NCBI RefSeq assembly: GCF_036840915.1
Contig: NZ_CP085725.1
Location: forward strand, 1,736,001 to 1,800,000
DNA length: 64,000 nt
DNA from: Flavobacterium hankyongi
GTDB taxonomy: Bacteria > Bacteroidota > Bacteroidia > Flavobacteriales > Flavobacteriaceae
Direction: 5' to 3'
Position numbers and translations under genes: made by a program. The notes below the pieces were generated by a model. It was not told the origin of the DNA. It worked only from the letters and a program-made list of their open reading frames with translations, and made no database searches. Of the stretch, positions 35,057 through 43,664 are shown in pieces; positions within the stretch are counted from its first letter, which is position 1; every line of letters begins with the position of its first letter.

Positions 35057-35755
35057 ATGAAAAATATTTACACTACTATTTTACTACTATTTGCAGCTTT
35101 CTCAAGCAATTACGCTCAGAGCCAAGAGGCTACTTTTCCTGAAGCCTTGAAAGAGCATTTAAATAGATACAACATTAAGAGCAATGACGCATTTGCCAAC
35201 AGGGAAATTCAAAAAGGTCAGATTATGTTTGATTCATTGGTTTCACATCATTTAATTGGAACCACATTTGAAGATTACACCTTAAAGAGTTTTGAAAAAA
35301 GAAAGGTAAAACTCAGTAGTTTCAAGAAACCCGTTTTCATACTGACATATGCCACATGGTGTATTCCAAGCAAAGGAGAAATTCCTGCCTTGAACAAATT
35401 AGCTCAAAAATATGCTAAAGACGTACAGTTTGTAATCTTGTTTTGGAACAAAAAATATGAAGTAAAACAAATTGCCCGAAAATTTAACCACAACATCACT
35501 GTTTGTTATGCTCATGAAACTTACAAAAGAGATGCTATAATAGTAGCACATTTAAAACATACTCTTGGGTTTCCCACATCTTACTTTTTAGACCAAAATT
35601 TAAAAGTAGTAAATATCAAAAGAGGAGGTGCACAACCTGATAACAAAAGTTCTTATGTAAAAGCTTATACTTTAAATTATAACGTTTTTAGAGAAGGCCT
35701 TAGCAGTTTACTTATCGAAAAAAATATTTCGGACGAACAATTAACCACTAATTAA
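35057..35755 (+). CDS. secreted thioredoxin-like protein with CxxS active site
   Basis: A 232-residue protein with a signal peptide (ending SSNYA). The thioredoxin-like domain (about 70-200) has the TlpA-type segment TYATWCIPSKGEIPAL and the cis-Pro loop GFPTSYFLDQ. The redox motif is Cys102-Ile-Pro-Ser105, so the resolving Cys is replaced by Ser. Such a monothiol protein could bind or isomerise mixed disulfides but not act as a simple dithiol reductase. Its stop codon abuts the stop of the convergent TauE-like gene with no bases between and no terminator. Confidence 0.82.
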   Translation: MKNIYTTILLLFAAFSSNYAQSQEATFPEALKEHLNRYNIKSNDAFANREIQKGQIMFDSLVSHHLIGTTFEDYTLKSFEKRKVKLSSFKKPVFILTYATWCIPSKGEIPALNKLAQKYAKDVQFVILFWNKKYEVKQIARKFNHNITVCYAHETYKRDAIIVAHLKHTLGFPTSYFLDQNLKVVNIKRGGAQPDNKSSYVKAYTLNYNVFREGLSSLLIEKNISDEQLTTN

Positions 35756-36133
35756 TTATTTTTCGAGTAGCATTTTTCCTGCTACCAATATTAGAATAGC
35801 TGCGAATATCTTTTTCAGCATTTTTTGATCAATACTTACAGCAAGTTTACTACCAAAATAACTTCCTACAACGAAAAAAACAGCAATTATTGCCGCGTAT
35901 TTCCAATTTATATATCCTTCCTTATAATAATTGAATACTGCTAAAGCAGTTACCGGCACTACCAAAACCGTCAAGCTTGTTCCTTGCGCTTGATGCTGAT
36001 TGAATCCTAATAGCAAAACAAGTAATGGCACCATAATAATTCCGCCACCAACACCCACTAAACCACTTAAAACTCCAGCCAATAAACCAATTAAAACTAA
36101 AGATAATATTATTGTTACTGTCATACTTTTCAT
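35756..36133 (-). CDS. half-length TauE/SafE family permease
   Basis: A 125-residue, very hydrophobic protein with about four helices. The opening GVLSGLVGVGGGIIMVPLLVLLLGF is the classic TauE/SafE (DUF81) signature, followed by QAQGTSLTVLVVP. It is about half the usual length and probably works as a dimer to rebuild the two-repeat fold. The substrate is unknown. It is the last gene of a run with the lytic transglycosylase gene (6 bp gap) and the alpha/beta hydrolase gene. Confidence 0.85.
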   Translation of the reverse strand: MKSMTVTIILSLVLIGLLAGVLSGLVGVGGGIIMVPLLVLLLGFNQHQAQGTSLTVLVVPVTALAVFNYYKEGYINWKYAAIIAVFFVVGSYFGSKLAVSIDQKMLKKIFAAILILVAGKMLLEK

Positions 36134-36139
36134 GATTAA

Positions 36140-36991
36140 TTATCCTTTGATTGGAATTTCTAAAACATATTTCTTTTTAGTAGGATTATCAAGTTTTTTA
36201 TCACGCAACCAAGGGTTAAACAATTTAAGTTCCTTGTAATTTATTCCCTGAGTTTTTGCGAATTTAGCCAAATCTGTTATACTACTATCAATTTCTATTT
36301 TTTTAGACTGCATTGGCTGATATAATTCTTCAGCTGTCAGATTAAATCCGTAAGCACTTTTATTTTGCATAATTTCTTTTAGAGCTAAAATTCTAAAAAC
36401 ATACCTAAACGTTTCATCAGTCAATAAAAGATTATAGTAATTTGTTTCCATTTGCTGATCAACGGCTTTTTGCAACCCATTCATACCTCCATTATAAGAC
36501 GCAGCAGCCATTGTCCATGAACCAAATTTCTCTTTAGCTTTAATAAGATACTCACAAGCCATTTGTGTAGATTTCTCTAAATGATAACGTTCATCAACAA
36601 TATCATTCACTTCCATTCCTTTTTCTTTAGCTGTTTGAGGCATAAATTGCCAAAAACCTTTTGCTCCTGATGGCGAAGTCGCATTTGTTAATGAACTTTC
36701 TATTACTGCTAAATATTTAAAATCGTCTGGCACATTGTTTTTAGCCAAAATAGGTTCAATTATTGGGAAAAACCTATTAGCCCTTTTAATAATCAATATA
36801 GTCGAACCGTGCATATACTGGTTAACTACTAACTCTCTATCTAGTCTATCGTGGACATCTGAAATATGCAAAGGCGCTTCTTCTCCACAAAAATCAATCT
36901 TGGTTGGAAATTTCTCTGCTTCATTTTTAGAAGCACTCAAAAGCATTACTCCTAAAAAAATTGCTACAACTAATACAGATACTTTCTTCAT
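36140..36991 (-). CDS. lytic transglycosylase
   Basis: A 283-residue exported protein with a signal-like N-terminal helix (VSVLVVAIFLGVMLLSA). The SLT domain spans about residues 75-215 with catalytic Glu98 in YLAVIESSLTNATSPSGAKG, followed by FWQFMPQTA and AAASYNGG. It cleaves peptidoglycan to form 1,6-anhydromuropeptides. The C-terminal portion (TDLAKFAKTQGINYKELKLFNP) is LysM-like, as in MltD, but only one repeat is present. It sits between the hydrolase gene (1 bp) and the TauE-like gene (6 bp). Confidence 0.88.
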   Translation of the reverse strand: MKKVSVLVVAIFLGVMLLSASKNEAEKFPTKIDFCGEEAPLHISDVHDRLDRELVVNQYMHGSTILIIKRANRFFPIIEPILAKNNVPDDFKYLAVIESSLTNATSPSGAKGFWQFMPQTAKEKGMEVNDIVDERYHLEKSTQMACEYLIKAKEKFGSWTMAAASYNGGMNGLQKAVDQQMETNYYNLLLTDETFRYVFRILALKEIMQNKSAYGFNLTAEELYQPMQSKKIEIDSSITDLAKFAKTQGINYKELKLFNPWLRDKKLDNPTKKKYVLEIPIKG

Positions 36992-36992
36992 C

Positions 36993-37649
36993 TTATTTCA
37001 ATATTATTTCAGGCAAGATAGTATTAATCCATCGATATTTACTCAAAATCATGATATGAGTTCCACCTTCAATATTTATACAATCTTTTATATTTTTTAT
37101 CGGAAACACCTCATCAGCATCACCATGAATATGAATCACTTTTGGATCTGGCTCTACCCTATTCCAATTTATAATTTGCTCTATTGCCCAATCCAAATAG
37201 GACTTATCGCGCATACTTAAAAACTTTTCATATAACTCTAACCTCTTTTTAACCACTTCTCCAAAGGCATATTTTGCCAAAACCTCGACATTTTGTGCCA
37301 AGCTAGTTGGAACTAATTTATAGATTTTAGTAACTCTTGCAATTTTCATCCTGCTTGGTAATTCTTTATTACTTTTCACACTAGAAATAATAATTATTTT
37401 TTTAGCAGAAACAAATTGAGACATTTCTTGAACTAAAATACCTCCAAAAGAAACTCCAATCAAAACTACATTTTCATGTTTAATATTTTGAGCCATTCTC
37501 TTGGCATACTCCTCTAGCTTTTCATTCTTTTCAGGTAAAACCCATTCTAAAAAATGCATTTCAAATTGTTCTTCAGGAAGTTTAATTCGCTCAAAAATAG
37601 ATGAACTAGCTGCCATCCCAGGCATAAAATAAACATGAATTTTAGACAT
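36993..37649 (-). CDS. alpha/beta hydrolase
   Basis: A 218-residue soluble hydrolase. The oxyanion region HVYFMPGMAASSSIF, the nucleophile elbow GVSFGGILVQEM, the acid-bearing HIHGDADEVFPI and the final GGTHIMI give a full Ser-Asp-His arrangement. The substrate is not evident; it is a small, lid-poor member like many esterases. It is first in a tightly packed operon with the lytic transglycosylase (1 bp gap) and the TauE-like permease, so an envelope-related role is possible. Confidence 0.82.
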   Translation of the reverse strand: MSKIHVYFMPGMAASSSIFERIKLPEEQFEMHFLEWVLPEKNEKLEEYAKRMAQNIKHENVVLIGVSFGGILVQEMSQFVSAKKIIIISSVKSNKELPSRMKIARVTKIYKLVPTSLAQNVEVLAKYAFGEVVKKRLELYEKFLSMRDKSYLDWAIEQIINWNRVEPDPKVIHIHGDADEVFPIKNIKDCINIEGGTHIMILSKYRWINTILPEIILK

Positions 37650-37767
37650 AAAATGTGTAGAGTTAGTAAGATTTTACCGAAATTTGTATAAAATTAACTA
37701 TTTCAAACAACAGTTTTTAACCTTCGCTGTTAATTTATATTTATTTTAAGACTCCTTAGTAGAAATT

Positions 37768-38052
37768 ATGGAAATTAAAGACAACTCTTTTTCACGTCAA
37801 TTTGAAACTCCCACACCAGAAGGAATGGTAACCGTTGAATATTCATTTCAGGATCGTAAGATATTTTTAACACGTATTAATACGCCTGAAAACTTTAGCA
37901 ATGATCAATTTATAGATGATTTTTTAGTAGAAATCATGTCCATTGCTGAAGAGAAAAAATTCAAAGTTGTCCCTATATTTCCAAGAATTGCTACATTTAT
38001 TAAAAAAAATCCAAAATACAAAGACATGCTTCCTCCGGGAATTAGGCTTTAA
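37768..38052 (+). CDS. small GNAT-like N-acetyltransferase (YjdJ type)
   Basis: A 94-residue protein. The layout (EGMVTVEYSFQDRKIFLTRINTP, then LVEIMSIAEEKKFKVVPIFPRIATFIKKNPKYKDML) matches the short Gcn5-related N-acetyltransferases of the YjdJ type, in which the C-terminal PxxxAxFIKKNPxY motif forms the acetyl-CoA site. The acceptor is unknown. It lies 36 bp before the unrecognised 113-aa gene on the same strand. Confidence 0.78.
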   Translation: MEIKDNSFSRQFETPTPEGMVTVEYSFQDRKIFLTRINTPENFSNDQFIDDFLVEIMSIAEEKKFKVVPIFPRIATFIKKNPKYKDMLPPGIRL

Positions 38053-38088
38053 AAAGTTTCGATATGAAATAATTTTACCATTCGAATA

Positions 38089-38430
38089 ATGACAGACCAA
38101 GAAGACAATCAAAGTATTATTGATTTTTTTGAAAAAATTGAAAAATACTACGGAAGTAAAACTGAAATTACTGAAGGAATTTGCACATCCAATGGTGATT
38201 TTAATGCTAATTATACTACGTGGAACTTATTCGAATTTGATTTAATACGTTCTGCCTACAGAAATAATGGCGCAAGATTTATGATGGAAGGCAACGGAAT
38301 GTATTATGAAATTGACGCTCAATCGATAATTGCCTTAAATCAACCAGGAAGAAATAAATTTGAATTTGTTGAGAGATTAGCTGATAATGTTTTCAGAATT
38401 ACTAAACTTCGGTTTCATTATAAATATTAA
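38089..38430 (+). CDS. small protein of unknown function
   Basis: A 113-residue soluble protein (MTDQEDNQSIIDFFEKIEKYYG...). It has an N-terminal acidic helix and then mostly beta structure ending FRITKLRFHYKY. There is no signal peptide or membrane segment, and only one Cys. I do not recognise a family. The helix-then-sheet order recalls NTF2-like or similar alpha/beta folds, but I would not assign it. It follows the GNAT-like gene and shares its terminator with the convergent mtaB. Confidence 0.65.
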   Translation: MTDQEDNQSIIDFFEKIEKYYGSKTEITEGICTSNGDFNANYTTWNLFEFDLIRSAYRNNGARFMMEGNGMYYEIDAQSIIALNQPGRNKFEFVERLADNVFRITKLRFHYKY

Positions 38431-38460
38431 AAAAAAGCCTGTCTTTCGACAGGCTTTTCT
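38431..38460. terminator. bidirectional terminator
   Basis: AAAAGCCTGTC (38433-38443) pairs with GACAGGCTTTT (38448-38458) around TTTC, between convergent genes. Confidence 0.88.
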
Positions 38461-38461
38461 T

Positions 38462-39790
38462 TTATACTAGTACATTTAAAAACTCCATTCTTACACTACC
38501 GTCTTCGTCAATTTTTGTTAGATTAACATGATGTAATGTATTTACTAATTCTGGATTCCAAGGTGTTTTAACCTTTACATAGTTTTCTGTAAATCCATGA
38601 ATGTAACCTTCTTTGTTTTCTCCTTCAAACAAAACTGTTCTGTCCAATCCAATTTGGCTTTCATAAAAAGCACGACGTTTTTTTACTGATAATCCACGAA
38701 GCATTTTACTACGCTTCGCTCTTACATTTGCCGGAACAACCCCTTCCATGGCCATTGCTTCTGTATTATCTCTTTCAGAATAAGTAAAGACATGTAGATA
38801 GGAAATATCCAATTCATTTAAGAAATTATATGTTTCCAAAAACAATTCATCTGTTTCTCCTGGAAAACCAACAATTACATCTACACCAATACAAGCATCA
38901 GGCATCACTTCACGAATTTTAGCTACGCGTTCGGCATACAATTCACGTAAATAACGACGCTTCATTTTTTTAAGAATTGTGTTACTACCTGATTGTAACG
39001 GAATATGGAAATGCGGCACAAAAGTTCGGCTTTGCGATACGAAATCTATTGTTTCATTTTTAAGCAAATTTGGCTCAATAGAAGAAATACGTAAACGTTC
39101 AATTCCATCCACTTTATCTAATGCTTGAACTAACTCATAGAAAGTATGTTCGTGTTTTTTATTTCCGAATTCACCTTTCCCATAATCCCCAATATTAACT
39201 CCAGTTAAAACAATTTCTTTAATTCCTCTTTCTGAAATTTCTTTGGCATTTTTCATCACGTTTTCCATTGTATCACTACGTGAAATTCCACGTGCCAATG
39301 GAATAGTACAATACGTACATTTATAATCACATCCGTCCTGCACTTTTAAAAATGCACGGGTTCTGTCGCCAATCGAATAACTTCCAACATAAAAATCGGC
39401 TTCCTCGATTTCACAAGAATGTACCTCACCCATATCATTTTTGGAAAGGTCATTAATATAATCTGTAATTTTGAATTTTTCTGTTGCTCCTAAAACCAAA
39501 TCTACTCCGTCAACCGAAGCTAATTCCTCAGGTTTTAATTGAGCATAACATCCAACAGCAGCAACAAACGCCTTGTCATTAAGCTTCATGGCTTTTTTCA
39601 CAATCTGTTTGAATTGTTTATCGGCGTTTTCGGTTACCGAACACGTATTGATTACGTAAATATCGGCAACTTCTTCAAAATTGACACGGTCAAAACCTTC
39701 GTCTTGAAAATTTCTCGCAATGGTAGATGTCTCAGAGAAATTTAATTTACAGCCTAAAGTATAAAAGGCTACTTTTTTTCTGTTTTCCAT
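38462..39790 (-). CDS. mtaB: tRNA (t6A37)-C2 methylthiotransferase
   Basis: A 442-residue radical SAM enzyme that adds a methylthio group to t6A at position 37 of ANN-decoding tRNAs. The N-terminal MTTase domain has the FYTLGCKLN and INTCSVTENAD cysteines and a third in VGCYAQL; the radical SAM cluster motif is CDYKCTYC. A TRAM-like C-terminal region (about 375-440) includes GYIHGFTENYVKVKTPW. The start is ATG 39790; a TTG 12 bp upstream is less likely. A TAATTTTG -7 element lies 45 nt upstream. Confidence 0.92.
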   Translation of the reverse strand: MENRKKVAFYTLGCKLNFSETSTIARNFQDEGFDRVNFEEVADIYVINTCSVTENADKQFKQIVKKAMKLNDKAFVAAVGCYAQLKPEELASVDGVDLVLGATEKFKITDYINDLSKNDMGEVHSCEIEEADFYVGSYSIGDRTRAFLKVQDGCDYKCTYCTIPLARGISRSDTMENVMKNAKEISERGIKEIVLTGVNIGDYGKGEFGNKKHEHTFYELVQALDKVDGIERLRISSIEPNLLKNETIDFVSQSRTFVPHFHIPLQSGSNTILKKMKRRYLRELYAERVAKIREVMPDACIGVDVIVGFPGETDELFLETYNFLNELDISYLHVFTYSERDNTEAMAMEGVVPANVRAKRSKMLRGLSVKKRRAFYESQIGLDRTVLFEGENKEGYIHGFTENYVKVKTPWNPELVNTLHHVNLTKIDEDGSVRMEFLNVLV

Positions 39791-39834
39791 AAAATAGCTC
39801 AATCAATGAAATCGTTGTCAAAAAATTGAGGGTG

Positions 39835-39842
39835 CAAAATTA
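39835..39842 (-). promoter_or_regulatory. candidate -7 element for mtaB
   Basis: TAATTTTG on the minus strand fits TAnnTTTG; no -33 TTG is seen. Confidence 0.4.
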
Positions 39843-39888
39843 GTTAGAAATATTGGTTTGTAAAAATTATTAATCAATTACTATTCAA

Positions 39889-41286
39889 TTATTTAAAAGC
39901 CTTAGGAGCTAACATGTTTTCAGGATTTAAAATTTCATCCAACTGCTCTTTAGACAATATGTTATGCTCTAGAACAAGATTGTAAACACTTTTCCCTGTT
40001 TCGAGTGCTTCTTTAGCAATTTTAGTACTGTTTTTATACCCGATGTGTGGATTCAGGGCAGTAACAATACCAATACTGTGTAAGACCATATTTCTACAGT
40101 GTTCTTCATTAGCTGTGATACCATCAATACATTTTTCTCTTAAAGTATCCATTGCATTAATCATCAATTGCATCGATTCTAAGATAGCATATATTAGCAC
40201 TGGTTCCATCACGTTTAACTGCAACTGACCAGCTTCGGCAGCCATAGTAACTGTTAAATCATTTCCTATAACCCTGTAACAAACCTGATTCATCACCTCT
40301 GGAATAACAGGATTTACTTTTCCTGGCATAATTGAAGAACCAGGTTGCATTGGAGGAAGATTAATTTCATTAAATCCACATCTCGGCCCTGAAGAAAGTA
40401 GACGCAAATCGTTACAAATTTTAGACATTTTGATTGCCATACGTTTTAAAGCCGACGAATAGATAACGTACGAACCTGTATCTGGTGTTGCTTCAATTAA
40501 GTTTGGCGCAGAAACTATTGCAAGTCCTGTAACTTTAGCTAAATTCTCAGCACAAAGTTTAGCGTATCCTGGAGCAGCATTCAATCCTGTTCCAATAGCA
40601 GTTGCACCCATATTTGTTTCTAAAAATAAATTAGAATTTTGAGTCAATCGATCGATTTCTTCTTCTAAAGTTGCGGCAAAAGCTTCAAATTCCTGTCCTA
40701 AAGTCATAGGAACAGCATCTTGCAACTGTGTACGCCCCATTTTTAGCACATGTTTAAATTCTTCACCTTTTTTTCTAAAAGATTGGATTAACAGTTTCAA
40801 ATGTTTAATCATATTAACATTCGAATGAATGGCTCCTACTTTAATCGCTGTAGGATATGCATCGTTTGTAGATTGTGATAAATTTACATGATCATTTGGT
40901 GAACAATACTGATACTCTCCTTTTTTATAGCCCATGATTTCAAGTGCGCGGTTAGCCAATACTTCATTGACATTCATATTGGTTGAAGTTCCTGCTCCTC
41001 CTTGAATCATATCTACAGGGAATTCTTGATCAAGTTTACCTTCGATAACTTCTTTGGAAGCCTGAACAATCGCATCCTTTATTTTTCCATCAAGCAACCC
41101 TAACTCAAAATTAGTTTCGGCAGCTGCCCATTTTACATAAGCCAAGCCTTTTATAAATTCGGGAAACTGATATAGCTTAACTCCCGAAATATGGAAATTT
41201 TCTATAGCTCTTTGAGTTTGAACTCCATAATATGCATTTTCAGGAACTTGCAAATCCCCTAATAAATCGTTTTCTATTCTATACAT
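39889..41286 (-). CDS. aspA: aspartate ammonia-lyase
   Basis: A 465-residue member of the fumarase/aspartase superfamily that converts aspartate to fumarate and ammonia. The flexible signature loop is GSSIMPGKVNPVIPEVMNQV, and the PVIPEV continuation favours aspartase over fumarase. Other blocks are GGAGTSTNMNVNEVLAN, SQSTNDAYPTA and the TQLQDAVPMTLGQEF segment. It is a single gene, separated from the GlmU-like gene upstream by that gene's terminator. Confidence 0.92.
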   Translation of the reverse strand: MYRIENDLLGDLQVPENAYYGVQTQRAIENFHISGVKLYQFPEFIKGLAYVKWAAAETNFELGLLDGKIKDAIVQASKEVIEGKLDQEFPVDMIQGGAGTSTNMNVNEVLANRALEIMGYKKGEYQYCSPNDHVNLSQSTNDAYPTAIKVGAIHSNVNMIKHLKLLIQSFRKKGEEFKHVLKMGRTQLQDAVPMTLGQEFEAFAATLEEEIDRLTQNSNLFLETNMGATAIGTGLNAAPGYAKLCAENLAKVTGLAIVSAPNLIEATPDTGSYVIYSSALKRMAIKMSKICNDLRLLSSGPRCGFNEINLPPMQPGSSIMPGKVNPVIPEVMNQVCYRVIGNDLTVTMAAEAGQLQLNVMEPVLIYAILESMQLMINAMDTLREKCIDGITANEEHCRNMVLHSIGIVTALNPHIGYKNSTKIAKEALETGKSVYNLVLEHNILSKEQLDEILNPENMLAPKAFK

Positions 41287-41314
41287 TGCTTTAAATTTTG
41301 AGGAATAAATTTAC

Positions 41315-41347
41315 ATAAAAAACCACGACTACTCTCGCAATCGTGGT
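41315..41347 (-). terminator. terminator of the GlmU-like gene
   Basis: ACCACGA (41322-41328) pairs with TCGTGGT (41341-41347), next to a plus-strand A-run. Confidence 0.7.
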
Positions 41348-41372
41348 GTTATAATTTCTATAAAATTTCAAG

Positions 41373-42545
41373 TTATTCTTTTCTGTATTTTTTAGTTTCC
41401 TCAAAAACGTGTTCCAAAATCTTAGCGTCTTCTTCTGTAAATTCAACTTGTCGTCTCGCCATAACAATTTTAGCCGTTTGAAAAGCTTTTGAAGTTAAAT
41501 AAGTTGTAAATCCTGAAGCTCCACCCCAAGAGTAGCTTGGGACGAAATTACGCGGAAATCCTGAACCAAAAATATTAGCAGAAACACCAACTACAGTACC
41601 AGTATTAAACATGGTATTGATTCCGCATTTACTATGATCCCCCATCATTAATCCACAGAATTGAAGACCCGTTTTTGCAAAACCTTCTGTTTCATAACTC
41701 CAAAGTTTCACCTCCTCATAATTATTTTTTAAGTTGGAATTGTTACTATCGGCTCCAATATTACACCATTCGCCTAAAACGGAATTTCCTAAGAAACCAT
41801 CATGTCCTTTATTAGAATATCCAAACAATACCGAATTATTCACCTCCCCACCAATAACTGAATGAGGCCCAACTGTAGTAGCCCCATAAACTTTAGTAGC
41901 CAATTTTACTCTACCATTATCACAAAGTGCAAACGGGCCACGAATTACAGAACCCTCCATAATCTCAGTATTTCTACCAATGTAAATGGGGCCTGTAGAA
42001 GCATTTAAAGTCACAAATTCTAATTTTGCACCTTCTTCAATAAATATATTTTCAGGAGATAAAACATTAACCGATTTCGGAATAGGCTGTGAATGTCTGC
42101 CTTCAGTAATCAATTCAAAATCTTCACGAAGTGCTGCATCGTTTTTTGAAAAAATATCCCAAGTATGTTCTATTCGAAGACATTCTTCATCAAAATCGAT
42201 AATTTCGAAAGTATCAAAATCGACTTCCTGATTTTCTTTACTATAAAAAGCTACAACTTCTTCTTTATAAAAAATGGCTTGATTTTCTTCCAAAGATCTA
42301 ATCATTTCAACTAAAATATCATTTGGTAAAAAAGAAGCATTAATCATAATGTTTTCTTCCATCTCAACCATTGGATATTTATCCATTAAATACTCCTCTG
42401 TCAAGGTTGTAGTAGTGTAACCTAAATATTTTTCCCATTTTTCACGGATAGTTAAAATTCCAACACGAATATCAGCAACGGGACGAGTAAAAGTAAACGG
42501 AAGTAATGCGTTTCTAACCGTTCCGTCAAAAAGTATATAGTTCAT
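41373..42545 (-). CDS. GlmU-like sugar nucleotidyltransferase-family protein
   Basis: A 390-residue protein. The N-terminal part (FTFTRPVADIRVGILTIREKW) recalls nucleotidyltransferase folds but lacks the usual GxGTRM loop. The C-terminal half is a left-handed beta-helix with hexapeptide periodicity (IYIGRNTEIMEGSVIRGPFAL, VKLATKVYGATTVGPHSVIGG, LGEWCNIGADSNNSNL). It is close to the putative GlmU-family proteins common in Bacteroidetes and may act on sugar-nucleotide precursors. Without the N-terminal loop the activity is uncertain. Confidence 0.8.
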   Translation of the reverse strand: MNYILFDGTVRNALLPFTFTRPVADIRVGILTIREKWEKYLGYTTTTLTEEYLMDKYPMVEMEENIMINASFLPNDILVEMIRSLEENQAIFYKEEVVAFYSKENQEVDFDTFEIIDFDEECLRIEHTWDIFSKNDAALREDFELITEGRHSQPIPKSVNVLSPENIFIEEGAKLEFVTLNASTGPIYIGRNTEIMEGSVIRGPFALCDNGRVKLATKVYGATTVGPHSVIGGEVNNSVLFGYSNKGHDGFLGNSVLGEWCNIGADSNNSNLKNNYEEVKLWSYETEGFAKTGLQFCGLMMGDHSKCGINTMFNTGTVVGVSANIFGSGFPRNFVPSYSWGGASGFTTYLTSKAFQTAKIVMARRQVEFTEEDAKILEHVFEETKKYRKE

Positions 42546-42610
42546 TTTTTACAGTTCAGATTTATAATGTATCAAAGTTACAAAGTTTAGTAATAAAACT
42601 ACAAAACCTA

Positions 42611-42641
42611 AAAAAAAAGCCTTCCCAAATCGGAAAGGCTT
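42611..42641 (-). terminator. terminator of rpmE
   Basis: AAAGCCTTCC pairs with GGAAAGGCTTT with one bulge, beside a plus-strand run of A (42611-42618). Confidence 0.7.
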
Positions 42642-42663
42642 TATATGATGATAAAAACAGCGA

Positions 42664-42915
42664 TTATTTGCTGAATTTAGCGTATTTGTTTTTGAATTTA
42701 TCTATACGTCCTGCAGTATCGATAAGTTTAGATTTACCTGTGTAAAAAGGGTGAGAAGTTCTTGAGATCTCCATTTTGTAAACTGGGTACTCTACACCTT
42801 CGTGAGTGATAGTTTCTTTTGTTTCAACAGTAGATTTAGTGATAAAAACGTCGTCATTTGACATGTCTTTGAAAGCAACTAATCTGTAATTTTCTGGGTG
42901 AATTCCTTTTTTCAT
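42664..42915 (-). CDS. rpmE2: 50S ribosomal protein L31 type B
   Basis: An 83-residue L31: [20 protein letters not shown] at the start, [26 protein letters not shown] in the second half. It lacks the zinc-binding Cys cluster of the type A protein and is therefore the type B (zinc-independent) form. It is a part of the large ribosomal subunit. It is a single gene with a full promoter (43021-43049) and a long leader of about 100 nt, which might hold autoregulatory structure. Confidence 0.95.
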   Translation of the reverse strand: MKKGIHPENYRLVAFKDMSNDDVFITKSTVETKETITHEGVEYPVYKMEISRTSHPFYTGKSKLIDTAGRIDKFKNKYAKFSK

Positions 42916-43020
42916 GATAAATCTTTTTATGATTTGCTACTTTGGGTTTTGATGCTCTTTACTAGTAAAAAGGTATTAACTTACAGTAACTTTTGTTTTA
43001 ATTCTATTAATTTCAGGGTG

Positions 43021-43049
43021 CAAATGTACAACTATTTTTTAAAATCCAA
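43021..43049 (-). promoter_or_regulatory. promoter of rpmE2
   Basis: Minus-strand TACATTTG (43028-43021) and TTG (43049-43047) with an 18-bp spacer. Confidence 0.75.
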
Positions 43050-43106
43050 ATGTTTCCGTAACATTTTTTGATTTTAACACACTAATCCTGAAACTTTAAT
43101 TATTCA

Positions 43107-43114
43107 TATATTTG
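43107..43114 (+). promoter_or_regulatory. -7 element of the DUF4199-glycosyltransferase operon
   Basis: TATATTTG on the plus strand, 19 bp before the ATG. No clear -33 TTG. Confidence 0.55.
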
Positions 43115-43133
43115 TAAACTAAACTAATCAGCC

Positions 43134-43664
43134 ATGAACGAAATTATTAAGAAAAACGGAATCAATTACGGAATAATAACTGGTGTAATTTCTATTTTAA
43201 TTACTACAATAATATACAGCACAAATTTAGAATTATTTATGTCTGGATGGATTACTTTTCTTAAAGTATTAATTTTTGGAGCAATTTCGGTCATTTTAAT
43301 AAGTAAAACTAAAAAAGAGCTAAAAGGAATTATTTCATTTAAAGATGCTTTTACTACTTATTTTATATCAATATTAATTGGTCTTGCATTAGCCATCATT
43401 TTTGAAATAATACTTTTCAACTTTATAGACCCTTCTCTTAAAGATACATTAAAAGAAATGTCAATTAAATTTACTGCTGAGTTATTACAAAAATTTGGAG
43501 CTCCATCTTCAGAAATAAATAAAGCTATAGAGCAAATTCAAAAAAATGATCAATTTTCAATTGGTCAACAAATACAAGGTTTTTTTGTTTATGTAGTTAT
43601 TGCTTCAATTTTTGGATTAATTTTGGCAGCTATTTTTAAATCTAAACCTTCATATCAACAATAG
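43134..43664 (+). CDS. DUF4199 membrane protein
   Basis: A 176-residue inner-membrane protein with four predicted helices: about 12-30, 37-57, 74-97 and 148-168. The opening NGINYGIITGVISILITTIIY and ISFKDAFTTYFISILIG match the Bacteroidetes DUF4199 family. Its role is unknown; it is often found next to a family 2 glycosyltransferase, as here. Its TAG stop shares a base with the GTG start of that gene (TAGTG), so translation is coupled. Confidence 0.82.
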   Translation: MNEIIKKNGINYGIITGVISILITTIIYSTNLELFMSGWITFLKVLIFGAISVILISKTKKELKGIISFKDAFTTYFISILIGLALAIIFEIILFNFIDPSLKDTLKEMSIKFTAELLQKFGAPSSEINKAIEQIQKNDQFSIGQQIQGFFVYVVIASIFGLILAAIFKSKPSYQQ

